Below are positions 53,201-64,000 of a stretch of 64,000 bases of DNA, piece by piece. How positions within the stretch are numbered: the first letter of the stretch is position 1; each line of letters starts with the position of its first letter. The translations under genes were made by a program, and so were the position numbers. The stretch is from Membranipora membranacea (lineage: Eukaryota > Bryozoa > Gymnolaemata > Cheilostomatida > Membraniporidae): NCBI GenBank assembly GCA_914767715.1, contig OU612067.1, positions 31,408,162 through 31,472,161 on the forward strand, in the 5' to 3' direction. The notes beneath the pieces are model-generated. The model saw only the letters and a program-made list of their open reading frames with translations, did not search any database and was not told the origin of the DNA.

Positions 53201-56200
53201 GGCAAAAAACAAAGAAGAAAGTAAAACCTACAGGCTCAGCAGAAAACAAATCAGAAGCTGAAACAGGTAAAACGATCGCATAAACACCCAACGGAAAATG
53301 AGCAAATATCAAAGTGACATCACCCGTCTCAGATTGGTTTAAACTGTGTTAATATTTTCTTCTAGCCTTGTTACCCGGTTAGTGACTGGAATGCCTAGGG
53401 GAATTCTGCAGTTGGACTTTGATTCTTCCGCTGTTGTATTCTAAACCTTCATTTTGTCTCATTAAATCCATTGAGTGTATGAATGTTTCGCTGTAGAGAG
53501 CCTCTTATTTAGTGCTAGCAACAATGCTGGTCTCTGATTTGTATAACCTGTGTTGTTAATCTCTTCTAGGTGGAAAAGACGAAGAGTCAAATGAGAAAAA
53601 GGAAATAAAAATATTCACAGATGAGAAAGAAGCTGCCTTAGAGAAATTTAGAAAAACAAAGGGGAATTTTAAGCTGACGCTGTCGTCTGAGGAGATTATG
53701 TTACTCACAGAAGTAGAAAGAGAAGTCTATACTCAGATGGTGGCTGAATGGGAGGCTAAAAAGGAGGCTAAAAAGGAGGCACGCAAAGGTAGGGATTGTT
53801 TGTGTAATAGTGGAAGCAGTAACTAACATGTAAACTAATTATTACCTGTGACACAGGACAGGGCATTGTTACCCTGTTAGTGACAGATATGCCTAGAGGA
53901 ACCCCAGAGTCTGCCTTCGATCCATCTGATGGTGTATTGTCAATCTTTATTTTGTCACATTATATTGGTTGATTTTATGGAGGGTCCGCTGTTGAGAGCT
54001 CTCAGTTAGTGCTGTGCGATCTTGCTAGAAATTAAATGCAATAGACAGTGTTTGTGCTCTTAGCTTGAAGCCTGTATTCGGAGTTGTCCTCTCTCCATTT
54101 TGATATGTTTTATCCAACGCAGCATAGAAAAAAAAGAGTTGAAATTGGCTTATCTTGAAAACGACATATAATAGGATAAAAATTTGATTTGATACAGCAT
54201 TGGCATCATGACTAAATTACCAAAATCGTTTCCCAAACAATGGCTCTGTGAGTTTTAAATGGCGCAGAAATAAATCAATTTTATCCTATTACTAGCGGTT
54301 TTCAAGATATGCTAATTTCAGCTCCTTTTTCCTATGCTGTGGGGGGTTGAAGAATACCGAACTGGAGAGAGGACAACGCCAAATTGGGGCTTAAATTAGA
54401 GCCAGGCCTATATACTTTTGCCGCAATCTATATTGATATCTGCTTATTTGGGAATGGAACCCACCTACCATCAATCATATTGGTTAATATTGTCATGTCG
54501 AGCGACTCTTTTATTCTGTATTCTATGTGCTATGTTACATAAACACACCGACAGTCAGTAATGACATTAATTTGAGATTATGCCGTCTGACATTGCATAC
54601 CACGACAATTGTTGTTGCAGAGAAGAATTCTATCAAACTAAAGCTAAAAAAGGAGTCTAGAGCTCAAGTGAGTGATGAAGAAACAGAGAAAGCAGAAGAA
54701 GAAGAAGAAGCGGAGAAATCTCACAATGGTTAGTATAGGCAGTATAAGTACACTGGCTTACACTAGACTGAAACATCTCCAGGGATCTCAGATTTTTGTC
54801 TACCTACAGGGCCCTCGGCTGAATAAAGAGGAGAATACTGTGTATTCTCTTTGACGGACCTAGTTAACTCCTGCGTTAAAAAATGCTTTGTATTCCAATT
54901 TTTCCAATAAAAACTACCAGACATTTTAAATTAGGTATTATGTGTAGCTTGTTAAGGTTTATTAAGGTTAGGTGTATGCTGCAATGACATTAAGCAACAT
55001 ATCTTTGTTTCAGATGAGAGGGACAACGTGACAGAATACACGGAAGCTGTGGAGATAATGAAAAAATGTGAGTTTCTGAGGATGAATTAGGAGATATCAA
55101 CTGTCTTTTTCCAGATTGAGTCAAAATCTACTGCCAACCAGCTTGTTTGAAGATATATAAGCCTCTTGACTATGCATAGTTAGTTTATAGATTATCTTGA
55201 AACACTGTGAAACACTGTGAAACAAAGCCCCCCTCACCTTATAGCAGACAACCTGGTAACATAGCTGTCTCAAATCCATTTTGATGAATCATAATTGAGA
55301 TAGATTGGCATCAAGCAAAGAAGTGCCTCGCTGTTGGTTGCATTATAAATTAATTATCGGAGGAAGATCATCAGCCTGATCAAGAGAACCTGTTCTTAAA
55401 TTTATGCTGAACTTGATTTGTTTGGGCTCATGTGTTATGCTTCCTCTATGTTCATAGTTCATAGTTTATTTGTTTACGACCATACATTTTATTATAATGA
55501 TCTACATAGATGACAAACTATCAAATATTTAGTTTGTATTGTCATATAATTATGAATGTTATGGATTGTACCTTTTGTTCTCTTCATCACCACCATAGAC
55601 GACATCACATCTATGAACAAGCTGAAGGAGTGTAGACAGCAGCTGGAGTCTAAAAAATACAAGAAGAGCAAGACAGGACCTAAGAGTAAAGAGTGTAAGT
55701 CCTGCCAGTCTTTGTTCTGATAGTTTGATCACACAAGTACAAGAACATGAAAGTTGGCCCTAACACGATGTATAGTGATTTGCACTTTTCCGGAGTTGGC
55801 CATTTGAGCATTAGGGTTATCTGATAATTCAGCTGATTATGCCTCTTAGTTGAAAAGTTATAGCACAAAGAATGGAAATATATTGTTGATACAAACTACA
55901 ACATAACAGCCACACTTTATGTTCGGAAAAAATATATTTGAGAACACACATCATACTGTAGTTAGTAAGATTTGTTCAGATATTCTATTCTCAGCATTCA
56001 TTTCTCTGTAACATCTCATCTTTTATTGCAGTCATGGAGTTGATGAAAGTTGGCAGAAATCACTTGTCAAGATATGTGAGTGAGCTGGGCCCAGATCAGA
56101 AACTGCAGCAACAGCCTGGTAAGTTCATTGAAAGTTTCTTGTTTGACCAGATGCTCATTTCAAAGAGTCGTAAACAGAATTAAGCTGGTTGCCACTTGGA

Positions 56201-59200
56201 ATCTCCACATTCCATTACATCTGTGCACCACTTTTCAGGGCTATAAGTATCATATTCTAGAAGCGACCTTTTTTATCACTCTACTGCCATCCAGCTGTCA
56301 GATATAGGCAGCAATACCTGATGGTTGTATAAACGAAATGTTAAGGGATATCAGGCTAAGCTGTGACATTGATTATGGGAATGCCGGCCTCTAGGTCATG
56401 TGACAGATCGCTATGAAAAGTTCAAGTATTTTAGTATCTTATCAATCTCTTGATAAATGCCTTTAGCTTCGAAACCCTCTCATGAGCCCATAGAAGAGTA
56501 TGTTTGGAGTGTATTCAGCCAGCTATGAAAACCTAATTTCCCAAAAATTACTGAAACCAACTCACGTAATCATCATCTCATAGAACTTTATTTACGTGAG
56601 AAGACGTTCAGATTTATCTCCACCTTACTCCAAATTTTCTTCACACACTTAGTAATACCTAGAATATGATACTTATATCCCTGAAAAGTGGTGATCTCAT
56701 GTAATGTGGCATGGAGATTGCAATTCTGGCATTAATTAGGCTCTCGGGTCATTCATCGTCTAAAAACCTATAATATGAAGCTGGTAATAGTAAGCTCAAA
56801 TCACTTGAGGTGTCAATAAAAAAAACATGGATGGCTAGTTCACACTGGTTTACTTGATCTTTGGTTGATTTTGTTTGATTTAGGAGTTGTCATGACAAGC
56901 TAAGAATTAATCGATAGGCCATAACAATTTTTTAGCAGGGAGTATGAGGGGTTCCTTCATTTCATTTAATCTCTCATTTCATCTGTTGACTCTTTACTAC
57001 GACCTCAGATGGATTTTGGGACACACAATTGATGTATCTGCCTTCTAAACTTTCTTAATCATTGAAACCTTCTCACAACAGCTGTCACTAAAGAGGAGCC
57101 TAAAAAAGAGATGAGTCCGATAAAGAAGAATATCAAAAAAGCAGAAAAAGGACCATCTAAAGCCAAAGCTTCCATAGAAAAAGGACAAAGTAAGGTGTTT
57201 CTGGGACATATTCTGTCATCATCAAATTTGGATCAAACTTTCTCATGAGAAGATGCGCTTCACTCTCAAGTTATGGCGCATACGCTCTATAAGCTTGTTG
57301 ATGGTATTTTGGGGATCATTCAAACTTAAGCAGGTTTATCAAAACACATAACAACAAAGCAAGTAATACATTTTATTGTTTCTTTTCTCAAATGTCAAAA
57401 ATGTGCCAATAATTTTAGAATCTGACAAGGTGAAAGAGCCAACGCAAAAAAAAGAAAAGCCCAAAAAGGAGACACCTAAATATGAGACACCTAAAAAGGA
57501 GACGCCTGAAAAGGAGAAGAAATCATCTACAACAGATAAACCTGGAGTAACAAAAATTTCTAAAAAAGATGATACTAGAGAAAAGCAAGAAAAGAAGCGG
57601 AATGCAAGGTCACAAGGTAATATCACCCACTAAATAACATCTTACAGTCATAATGTGCTGATCAAATAAAGTCAAGGCAATATTATGGTGTCTAGGCAAA
57701 CAGCAACCCTTCGAATGAGCTAGAAAATATTATCAATATTTGTGGATGGTGATAGTGACCTACCCTCAGTTTAATTACAGGTTCATAGGTCCCCAGGCGC
57801 AGATTTTTTAACCTTACGTCATTGGGAAGAAATCTGCTGTGTGCAAACCTGTGATTGCCTATGATGAGAAGTATAACCTCAGCAAACAATGCTAGAGAAC
57901 ACCACCCAAATCCATCTTGATATCTTGCATGTTCATTTTAGTCTGTATCTAAAGTCTCGTGAGCCACCTGGTCTGGATGGAAAGCAACTTTGGTGTTAGA
58001 AAGCTTATTTATATCAAATTATAGGTGTTGTGTTGACACATTTTGACACTTTTTTCGTCGATTTTTACACTTAAATTGAGATCAATCACCAAATGAAAAC
58101 CAGGTCCCTCCATCTTTTCAATAGCGTTGATGCTGAATCTGAAACATTTTTCATATTTATTATAAAATTTTATGTTGGTATAGCCGTTTCATCACTATTT
58201 TCCTATGCTGCTTGTGTTAAACAGTACCATAAATAGGCCAGAAGCAGCCTAGCTGTAACTGCTCTATAAAATAATGGCACGGACAATTTTTGATGGCAGG
58301 AAACTGATCGCATATTATACTTCATTGATGTTTCTTCTGTAAAATTCACCGGGTGTACCTAGTTGTAGTGGTCATATTTAGAAATGTGTGGGGACATAGC
58401 TCCTATTCTGTGTAATCTTACTTATGTAATCTTCAGGGAATTCCAGGTTGAAACTGCATTGTGGGGATTTTGTTGACTTGCCAATTTATTAACCAAGTAA
58501 ACTTGCAGAAGTCTGCTTGTGTGAGATCAGGACAAATTAAAGAATTTCTATAAGTATAATGTCAGAGGTTAGTATGATACTGTCTTGCGGCAGCATATCC
58601 GCAATATTTCTCAAAACTGCATATGATAAGTGAAATGTTAAGAATTCAATAAAGTGTGTTTCTAGGGTGGAACAACGTGCTGAATCCAAAATTAAGGGTG
58701 TACCCAGTTGTAGCAATCATGTCAGCGGCAGCGCGGCAGCATATCCTCATTTCTTCTAAAAATTGCTTTTGATGAGTGAAATATTAAGTGTTTAAATAAA
58801 AGGTGTTTCAAGGGTTTAACAATGTGCTGAATATAAAGAAATAGGGGTGTAACCTAGAACAAGTTTGATCTAATTGCCTGCATTACGAGTGGATCTGGAG
58901 CCACTCGAAATGCAGGCAAATAGACCCAGTCGAAGCAATCATGTCAGCGGATGATCGGCAGCGCGGCAGCATATCGCAATTTTTCTCACAATAGCTAATA
59001 ATAAGTGAAATGTTACGAGTTTAAAACAAGGGTATATCTAGGGTAGAACAACGTGCTGAATCCAAAATTGAGTGTGTATCCTGTTGTAGCAATCATGTCA
59101 GCGGCAGCGTCGCAGCATACCTGCAATTTTCTTCGCAATCGGTTAGGTAAGTGAAATGTTAAGTGATTAATATGGTCAGCAGGAAACACGACTATATGTA

Positions 59201-62200
59201 TGATTTTAACAATATATTCTATCACATCATTATAAAAGGTGGTCAGCGACAGCACTACATCTCAACGAGAACAAGACAAAAAGCAGCCTAGACGTAAAAC
59301 TGCTCAAAACATGATAGCGTGAGACAAATTTGATGTAGGAAAAAAGTGTCTACCCAGTTGAAGAGGTCAGCCGCAGCACTACTGCATATCCCAAATATTC
59401 ACACTATCGATATGTTATTAGTGGGAAGTCAAGAGTTTGATGCAGTTGGCACAAGTCAAGACTATAGTCCTGGGTTCTACATTGTATATGTTTTATCATT
59501 GCATGAGGTGGTTGGTGAGAGATAGCGCTACCGCATATCCCCATATCATGTCATTAGCATGTTAGGAAAGAATGCGAAGCTGGCATATCTAAGTTTTTCA
59601 GACTCTGACAGTTGGGTTTCTTCCTGAAAAGTAAGGCACTCATTGAACTCTTTGCTCATGTGTTATACAAAAGATATCCAGCCGAAAAATGACATAAGAG
59701 GCAATTGAAACATCAAAAAATGTTGTTTGTAATTGCCCAAAGACAGTGGTCTTAAGACCATACAATATCATACTAGTCCCATAAAAAGTTAGACATAATT
59801 CAATTGAAATTTTTCAATTTTTGCTGGTCTGATACAAGCAGACTTCTCGACAAGTTTACTTGGTGAATTAATTGCCATGTCAACAAAATCCCACAATGCA
59901 ATTTCAACCTGGAATTCCCTGATGATTAGATTAGTTAGATTACACAGAATAGGAGTTATTTCCCCACACATATAATGCCAAAACAAAACACCTTTTAATT
60001 TCTAAATATGACCACTACAACTGGGTACACCCGGTGAATTTTACAGAACATACATCAATGAAATATAAAACGTGATCAGTATCCTCCCATCAAATATTGT
60101 CCGTGCCATAACAACTTATGCTATAGCTGCTTCTGGCCTAAAAGGGAGAGAGGATAACTCTCGGATGACAGTCTGGAAAACTGTCCAATCGATTGCTTGA
60201 TTTGTTTCGGTTTCACTCTGATTTGGGTTTCTTGAAATATTTTTTTTTTTCTACAGCAAAGGAAGAGGAGGAAGCAGACAGACAACCAGAGAAGGAGGCA
60301 GTAGCAGACTCTGATATTCCTACAGAGAAGAAGTCTCGTAAAAGGAAAAGTAAATCTGAAACTTCTGCAAATGGACCGAAAACAAAGAAAATGAAGGATG
60401 GTATGTCTGTGAGATGTATAAGCGACAGCGCCCGTCACATAACTCAAACCTGTGGGAGCACCCAACGTTGTTATAATTAAGCGAGGCCTGAAGAAAGTGA
60501 CATTGATATACATAAAGATCTGGTAGAGGCAACCAACATGCATTATCTGAAGCAGACATAGAGCATTTTAGCTGTTATTTAAGTGCCAGGGTTGAGATTT
60601 AATTTCAGATTTCAACAAAATGCAATATCTGCTTATAGTCCAGTGGCAGCCTACCAAAAATGTGGCTAGAAACGCAACTTGATTTAAGAAATTGGATGGA
60701 TAAAATCTAAGAGTGGATTCTAGGGTAGTTTTTAGAGGCGGTCGCAATGGTGATGATGTACCTTACACAAAGTTGCACAATAGGCAGCGAATTGCCAAAA
60801 ACGCTGCCGAAAATGGCCAAAATTGCTGTTTTTTTGAGATATCAAAGGTCTGTCCTGTGCTCACCTTATGAGTTGGGCTATGCTCAAACTCTGCAATCAG
60901 ATTCCTTGGTCAGTTTTTGGTATAATATCAGCCTGATATTTCAAATATTAAGTGAATGACCAACCTTATAAAAAGTGAAAACCGTGAAAAAAGCTGCCAA
61001 CAAAAGGGCAAGTGATGATAAAATGATGATATTGTTTCAAAACATCCAAAATCTGAAAGAGCATGCCATAATTAGTGGATCTACAAGTTTACATGGGTCT
61101 GCTATCATAAATAGCCGAGATGTGGCCAACAACGGTTGCAATACCCCCTTATATCACCTGTATATAACTAGCATTGAAACAGCATTACTTTTTCAATTTT
61201 GAAGACGCCTCGAAAACTGACTTCAAATGTTTGTATCGATCTGATTTTTTTATGGTGGTTTTGTATTGACTCCCTCAATGACCAAAACATTTTTTCAGCA
61301 CTACGCACCTTGTTGATGATACTTAAGAAGTTAGCTTTTGTTTTACACCCTATATAACCTTATAAAGATAATTTTATGATATTATAAAGGAAACCTAAAA
61401 ATACGCACTATTTGAAAAACGACACACTCAGAGCATTAAAATTGGTGCTATGCGATGGGAAGGTCAATACACAGTCACCATAAAAAAAATCAGATCAATA
61501 CGAACATTTGAAGCCTGTTTTTTAGGAAGCAGCATAATTGAAAAAGTAGTTCCGCTTTAATTATAATTATACACAGGTGATAAAAGGGGTATTGCAATCG
61601 TTGTCGGCCGCATCTCGGCTATTTATGATAGCAGACCCATGTAAAGTTGTAGATCCACTAATTATGACATGCTCTTTCTGAATTTGGATGTTTGAAACCA
61701 TATCGTAATCTTTTGATCACTTTCCCTTTTACCGGCAGCGTATTTGATAATTAGCAGCCGATTGTGCAACTTAGTGTAAGGTCAATATTACCATTGCGAT
61801 CAGCGTGAAAAACTGGACCAGAAACAACTGACAAACCTTATCCATCCAAAAGTGCAAATGGAAGTGATAAGATAGGAGGGGGCTGCCACCGGACTATTAT
61901 ATCAGATTGTTTGAATTTTTTCGGTCACACAATGATTTATATTTTTTAGGAAAGTTGGTAGTAGACTCAGATGCAACTGGCAAGAAGTCAAGTAATAGAA
62001 AAAGAAAGGATTTACCTGCCGAAAATGTACCGGACACTAAAAAATCGATGGACAGTACATCTGAGGAACCAGCACTGCCCGAGGAACCGGCACTGCCCGA
62101 GAAACCGGCACTGCCTGAGGAAAAGACTGAGAACAATGATCAGAAGAATTCTGAAAATGAATCCCCTGCGGTTGCCCAAAAAAAGAAAAAAAGAAGAAGA

Positions 62201-63989
62201 AAACGTAAAGCAACTCCAGACAGTGACTCGAAAATTGAACCATCCAACAAGGACAGAGTCGAAAAACAGACTGAGGAACCAGCACTGCCCGAGGGAAAGC
62301 TTGAAAGCGATGATCAGAAGAATTCTGAAAATAAACCCCCTGCAGTTGCCAAAGAAAAGAGAAAAAGAAGAAAACCTAAAGCAACTCCAGACAGTGACTC
62401 GAAATTTGAACCATCAGACAAGGACAGAGATGAAAAACAGACTGATACTGAAGCCAGTAGCAGTATAGAGCGCTCACAGCTAGCCAACCTCGATACAAGT
62501 AAGCCCAAACTTAGACTCAATACTGAAGGCTTTGATGAAATAGTCCCAGGTACAGACTCTGAGGAACTCGCAGGTAAAACTACATCATTTTGTAAAGCTG
62601 AACCTCTGAGTCCTGACACTAAAGAGTTCAGACCTCGCAAGTCTGGTACACAGAGATCGGCGAAGAAGAATACAAACTATGAGACGGTGATGGAGACGCC
62701 CCCAGCTTCGTCTCCTGTAAATGATGTTGGAGCCAAGTCTAATGAAGATGAAGCTACAGGTAGTGTCATAGGCGTGACAATCTACCCACAATGTAGTTGT
62801 AATCGTAGTTGATTAGAGTTCAGACGTTAGCGACAGTGTCAAAAGACAAAGCTTGAATTTTTCAGTCACACAAAAAAAGTATGCGAGGCTACTGGCTACC
62901 ACTGAATCTGAATGACAGCTTAAACCACTGCTGACACAGCTGGGCTTTGCCCAGCAGAGCCACCAGTCAGAAATTTAAATAGAGAGTTGAGGCATCAAAA
63001 CATCTAGCTGAGATCCAACACTAATAAAAGTGTTGGATCTCAGCTAGATTTTAAAGGCACCTGATTGGTCAGCAACAACATTAGTCATCACTTATGGTGG
63101 ATGGCTGGGAAGAAGATACTCCTTGCATTTTGAGAGCTCTTATAACTCCATGCCAAGCTACTGGCTGGATGTTTTCATACCACAACTCTCAATTTAAATT
63201 TTTGACTGGTGGTGGCTCTGCTGGGCAAAGCCCAGCTGTGTCAGCAGTGGTTTAAAGTTCCCAAAAGGATTAATTATAATTGTTGTATGTCTTTATATCT
63301 GATTAATGTAGATGCTAGTCGGGATGGCTTAGTTATGGATATAGTACCATCATCACAAGATGAATCGACACCTGACAGGTCTGACTCTATGGGTAAGTAT
63401 AGGAATCCGCTTGAGAGCTCAACTTTGATCTAGGTGTATATTGGCTCACAACGCTGATATCCTGTGGTTGGTTTTGGTAATTGCTGATGCTTTTGGCTGC
63501 CTTGAAAGATCCGGTATGATTAAGGTTGGCTTTGATAATTTTGCATTACTTGGTGGCTATTGGCATGACCAATCAGTATTATGAAAGGCCTGCTAAATAC
63601 AGAAATGGAAAATAAAGCTGTCATGTCAGACTATTTTGGTGTGTATTGGTATATTGTAGTCTTGTAACTCGTTTGTCTCTGTGATCTTTAGTCACCGTTA
63701 TGTGTCTGCTACACTTTTTTCGTTTCATCCTTGTTGTGTTATGCAGTATTGCTTGCTATCAATGCTAACCTTGTGTGTGCAAATATGATTTCACCTGAAC
63801 AATATTGAAATTCTAATATTTTATTGCACTGTCGATGCATGCTTTCTAGTGATTGTGAAACTGCAACCATCAAATCTAACTGATCGCGACCAACATTAAA
63901 TGCATGCTATTCAGTGTGACGCTTTGGCTTTGCTTTTCTAGAGCTTGATGCTAAAAGTAGCCCATTGGCGTCCTCAACTAAGATTCACG
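47229..63989 (+). CDS. Large unrecognised Lys/Glu-rich protein gene, 24 exons, continues past the window
   Basis: Exons: 47229-47289, 47563-47698, 48052-48142, 48532-48614, 49146-49292, 49597-49729, 50122-50286, 50536-50602, 50893-50985, 51503-51589, 52269-52346, 52811-52948, 53180-53266, 53570-53788, 54621-54728, 55014-55067, 55599-55694, 56032-56118, 57082-57189, 57419-57616, 60257-60400, 61950-62759, 63312-63392, 63942-63989. These give about 1106 codons, all in phase. Exon 2 has WCETCGYFSCYMCGG, two CxxC pairs 4 residues apart, possibly a zinc knuckle. Exons 3-8 encode about 220 residues that look folded and mostly helical (LSLKRLLNMCSEIFYLLSHN). From exon 9 on the protein is acidic and lysine-rich with basic clusters (KKKKRRRKRK, RKRKSK), suggesting a nuclear location. 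The final exons are outside the window. No family is recognised; a chromatin role is a guess from composition only. Confidence 0.82.
50014..50050. repeat. AT-rich palindrome, copy 2
   Basis: ATAAACATATAAATA is followed after one base by TATTTATATGTTTAT. The arms match the palindrome at 40389-40427, suggesting a very small hairpin element. It lies in intron 6 of the large gene. Confidence 0.75.
50893..53266 (+). repeat. Tandem exon duplication within the large gene
   Basis: Exons 50893-50985 and 52811-52948 encode the same module (DRGDxxSDDxEEDNP...KxPSNT). Exons 51503-51589, 52269-52346 and 53180-53266 encode a second module (EVADKKKRxxTKKKVK...AENKxEAET). All are phase 1-1. Intron sequence is shared too, for example ATCAGTTTTCAATGGTGCAA near 51128 and 51620, and GATAATGAATGGAGG before each second-module exon. 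The order is 1-2-2-1-2, so more than one duplication or a deletion is needed. Confidence 0.9.
54083..54377. mobile_element. About 295 bp inverted-repeat MITE in an intron
   Basis: GTTGTCCTCTCTCCA at the left end has its complement TGGAGAGAGGACAAC at the right. The arms continue inward (CAGCATAG, TTATCCTATTA) for about 100 bp. Degenerate copies of one arm appear near 51190-51250 and 51680-51760. There is no ORF, and TSDs were not resolved. Confidence 0.7.
58235..60139. mobile_element. 1.9 kb fold-back element with internal tandem repeats
   Basis: About 280 bp at the left, from TAGGCCAGAAGCAGC, recur inverted at the right, ending GCTGCTTCTGGCCTA. Shared landmarks include ACGGACAAT, AATTCACCGGGTGTACC and CCTGGAATTCCCTGA with its complement. 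The centre holds about four direct repeats of roughly 180 bp containing TAGCAATCATGTCAGCGGCA. A small SINE/MITE-like palindrome (TGCCTGCATT and AATGCAGGCA) sits in one unit near 58880-58920. The element fills most of the intron before exon 60257-60400, whose acceptor lies about 115 bp after the element. Confidence 0.8.
60740..61801. mobile_element. 1.06 kb near-continuous palindrome
   Basis: The sequence folds on itself almost end to end. GTCGCAATGGTGATGATG at the left matches the region of CCATTGCGAT at the right. AAAGTTGCACAATAGGCAGC pairs with GCAGCCGATTGTGCAACTT. TAATTAGTGGATCTACAAGT pairs with GTAGATCCACTAATTATGAC. GATCTGATTTTTTTATGGTG pairs with CACCATAAAAAAAATCAGATC. The loop near 61275-61450 is short relative to the arms. 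There is no ORF. It lies in the intron between exons 60257-60400 and 61950-62759. Confidence 0.82.
62050..62445 (+). repeat. Internal protein repeat in the 810-nt exon
   Basis: A segment of about 58 residues occurs twice in a row: EEPALPEEKTENNDQKNSEN and EEPALPEGKLESDDQKNSEN each lead into a basic cluster, KATPDSDSK and KDRxEKQT. Two further EEPALP-type hexamers precede the first copy. The DNA repeats are about 85-90 percent alike by eye, so the expansion is fairly recent. Confidence 0.9.
62924..63251. mobile_element. 328 bp MITE with TTAA target duplication (piggyBac-type)
   Basis: The TIRs of about 46 bp begin ACCACTGCTGACACAGCTGG and end with the exact complement CCAGCTGTGTCAGCAGTGGT. 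TTAA flanks both ends (62920-62923 and 63252-63255). The TIR itself contains the small palindrome GGGCTTTGCCC. The TTAA TSD is diagnostic of piggyBac-like transposition. It is in an intron, ending 60 bp before exon 63312-63392. Confidence 0.88.
63002..63049. repeat. Perfect 21-bp hairpin with a 6-nt AATAAA loop
   Basis: The arm ATCTAGCTGAGATCCAACAC plus T (63002-63022) is exactly complementary to 63029-63049. The six-base loop is AATAAA. The hairpin lies inside the TTAA MITE. Confidence 0.95.
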
Positions 63990-64000
63990 GTGATCAATAT

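Noticed and set aside
60121-60543. 140-codon minus-strand open frame
   Set aside because: It overlaps a phase-confirmed plus-strand exon and a fold-back arm; it is a shadow frame.
47229-63989. Assignment of the large gene to ATRX, DAXX or TRF-like proteins
   Set aside because: Only composition (acidic and Lys-rich stretches) agrees; Cys spacing and N-terminal sequence do not match those families.

Overview
This window comes from the nuclear genome of an invertebrate animal. The evidence is intron-rich protein genes with GT-AG splice sites, a ribosomal protein gene with a 5'-TOP-like first exon, a non-LTR retrotransposon, and many short DNA-transposon derivatives with intact target-site duplications (TSDs). 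The sequence is AT-rich. I cannot name the species. All gene models were built by eye from splice sites and reading-frame phase; nothing was aligned to a database.

Layout. 1-12 kb is transposon territory. It holds a two-ORF LINE whose ORF2 is interrupted near its end by a short inverted-repeat element, then a Harbinger-like MITE, a 1.96 kb fold-back element, a hAT-type element with a second hAT-type element and a tRNA-like SINE nested inside it, a 1.3 kb TIR element and a 122 bp MITE. 12.1-19.9 kb (minus strand) is a complete nine-exon secreted type-B carboxylesterase of 601 codons with an intact Ser-Glu-His triad; its present stop codon lies inside the adjoining MITE. 20.6-36.9 kb (minus) holds exons of an unrecognised gene: an N-terminal acidic/coiled-coil part and a C-terminal part with five copies of a 25-29-codon exon and a very acidic tail. 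A small putative secreted Thr/Ser-rich protein lies on the opposite strand in the gap between the two parts. 37.7-40.7 kb (minus) holds the 3' exons of another unrecognised gene, with one hydrophobic segment and a long basic tail. 43.9-45.9 kb (minus) is a complete gene for ribosomal protein eL29 (58 aa). From 47.2 kb to the right edge (plus) runs a large unrecognised gene of at least 24 exons. Its N-terminal part starts with a CxxC-x4-CxxC motif. Its remainder is 16 consecutive exons that are all phase 1-1 and encode lysine/glutamate-rich sequence, including recently duplicated exons.

Themes. First, two genes have grown by tandem duplication of symmetric exons. Second, transposons have repeatedly touched gene structure: a MITE supplies a stop codon, a SINE lies against a splice acceptor, and introns are largely filled by kilobase inverted repeats. 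Third, several insertions can be reconstructed exactly from their TSDs.
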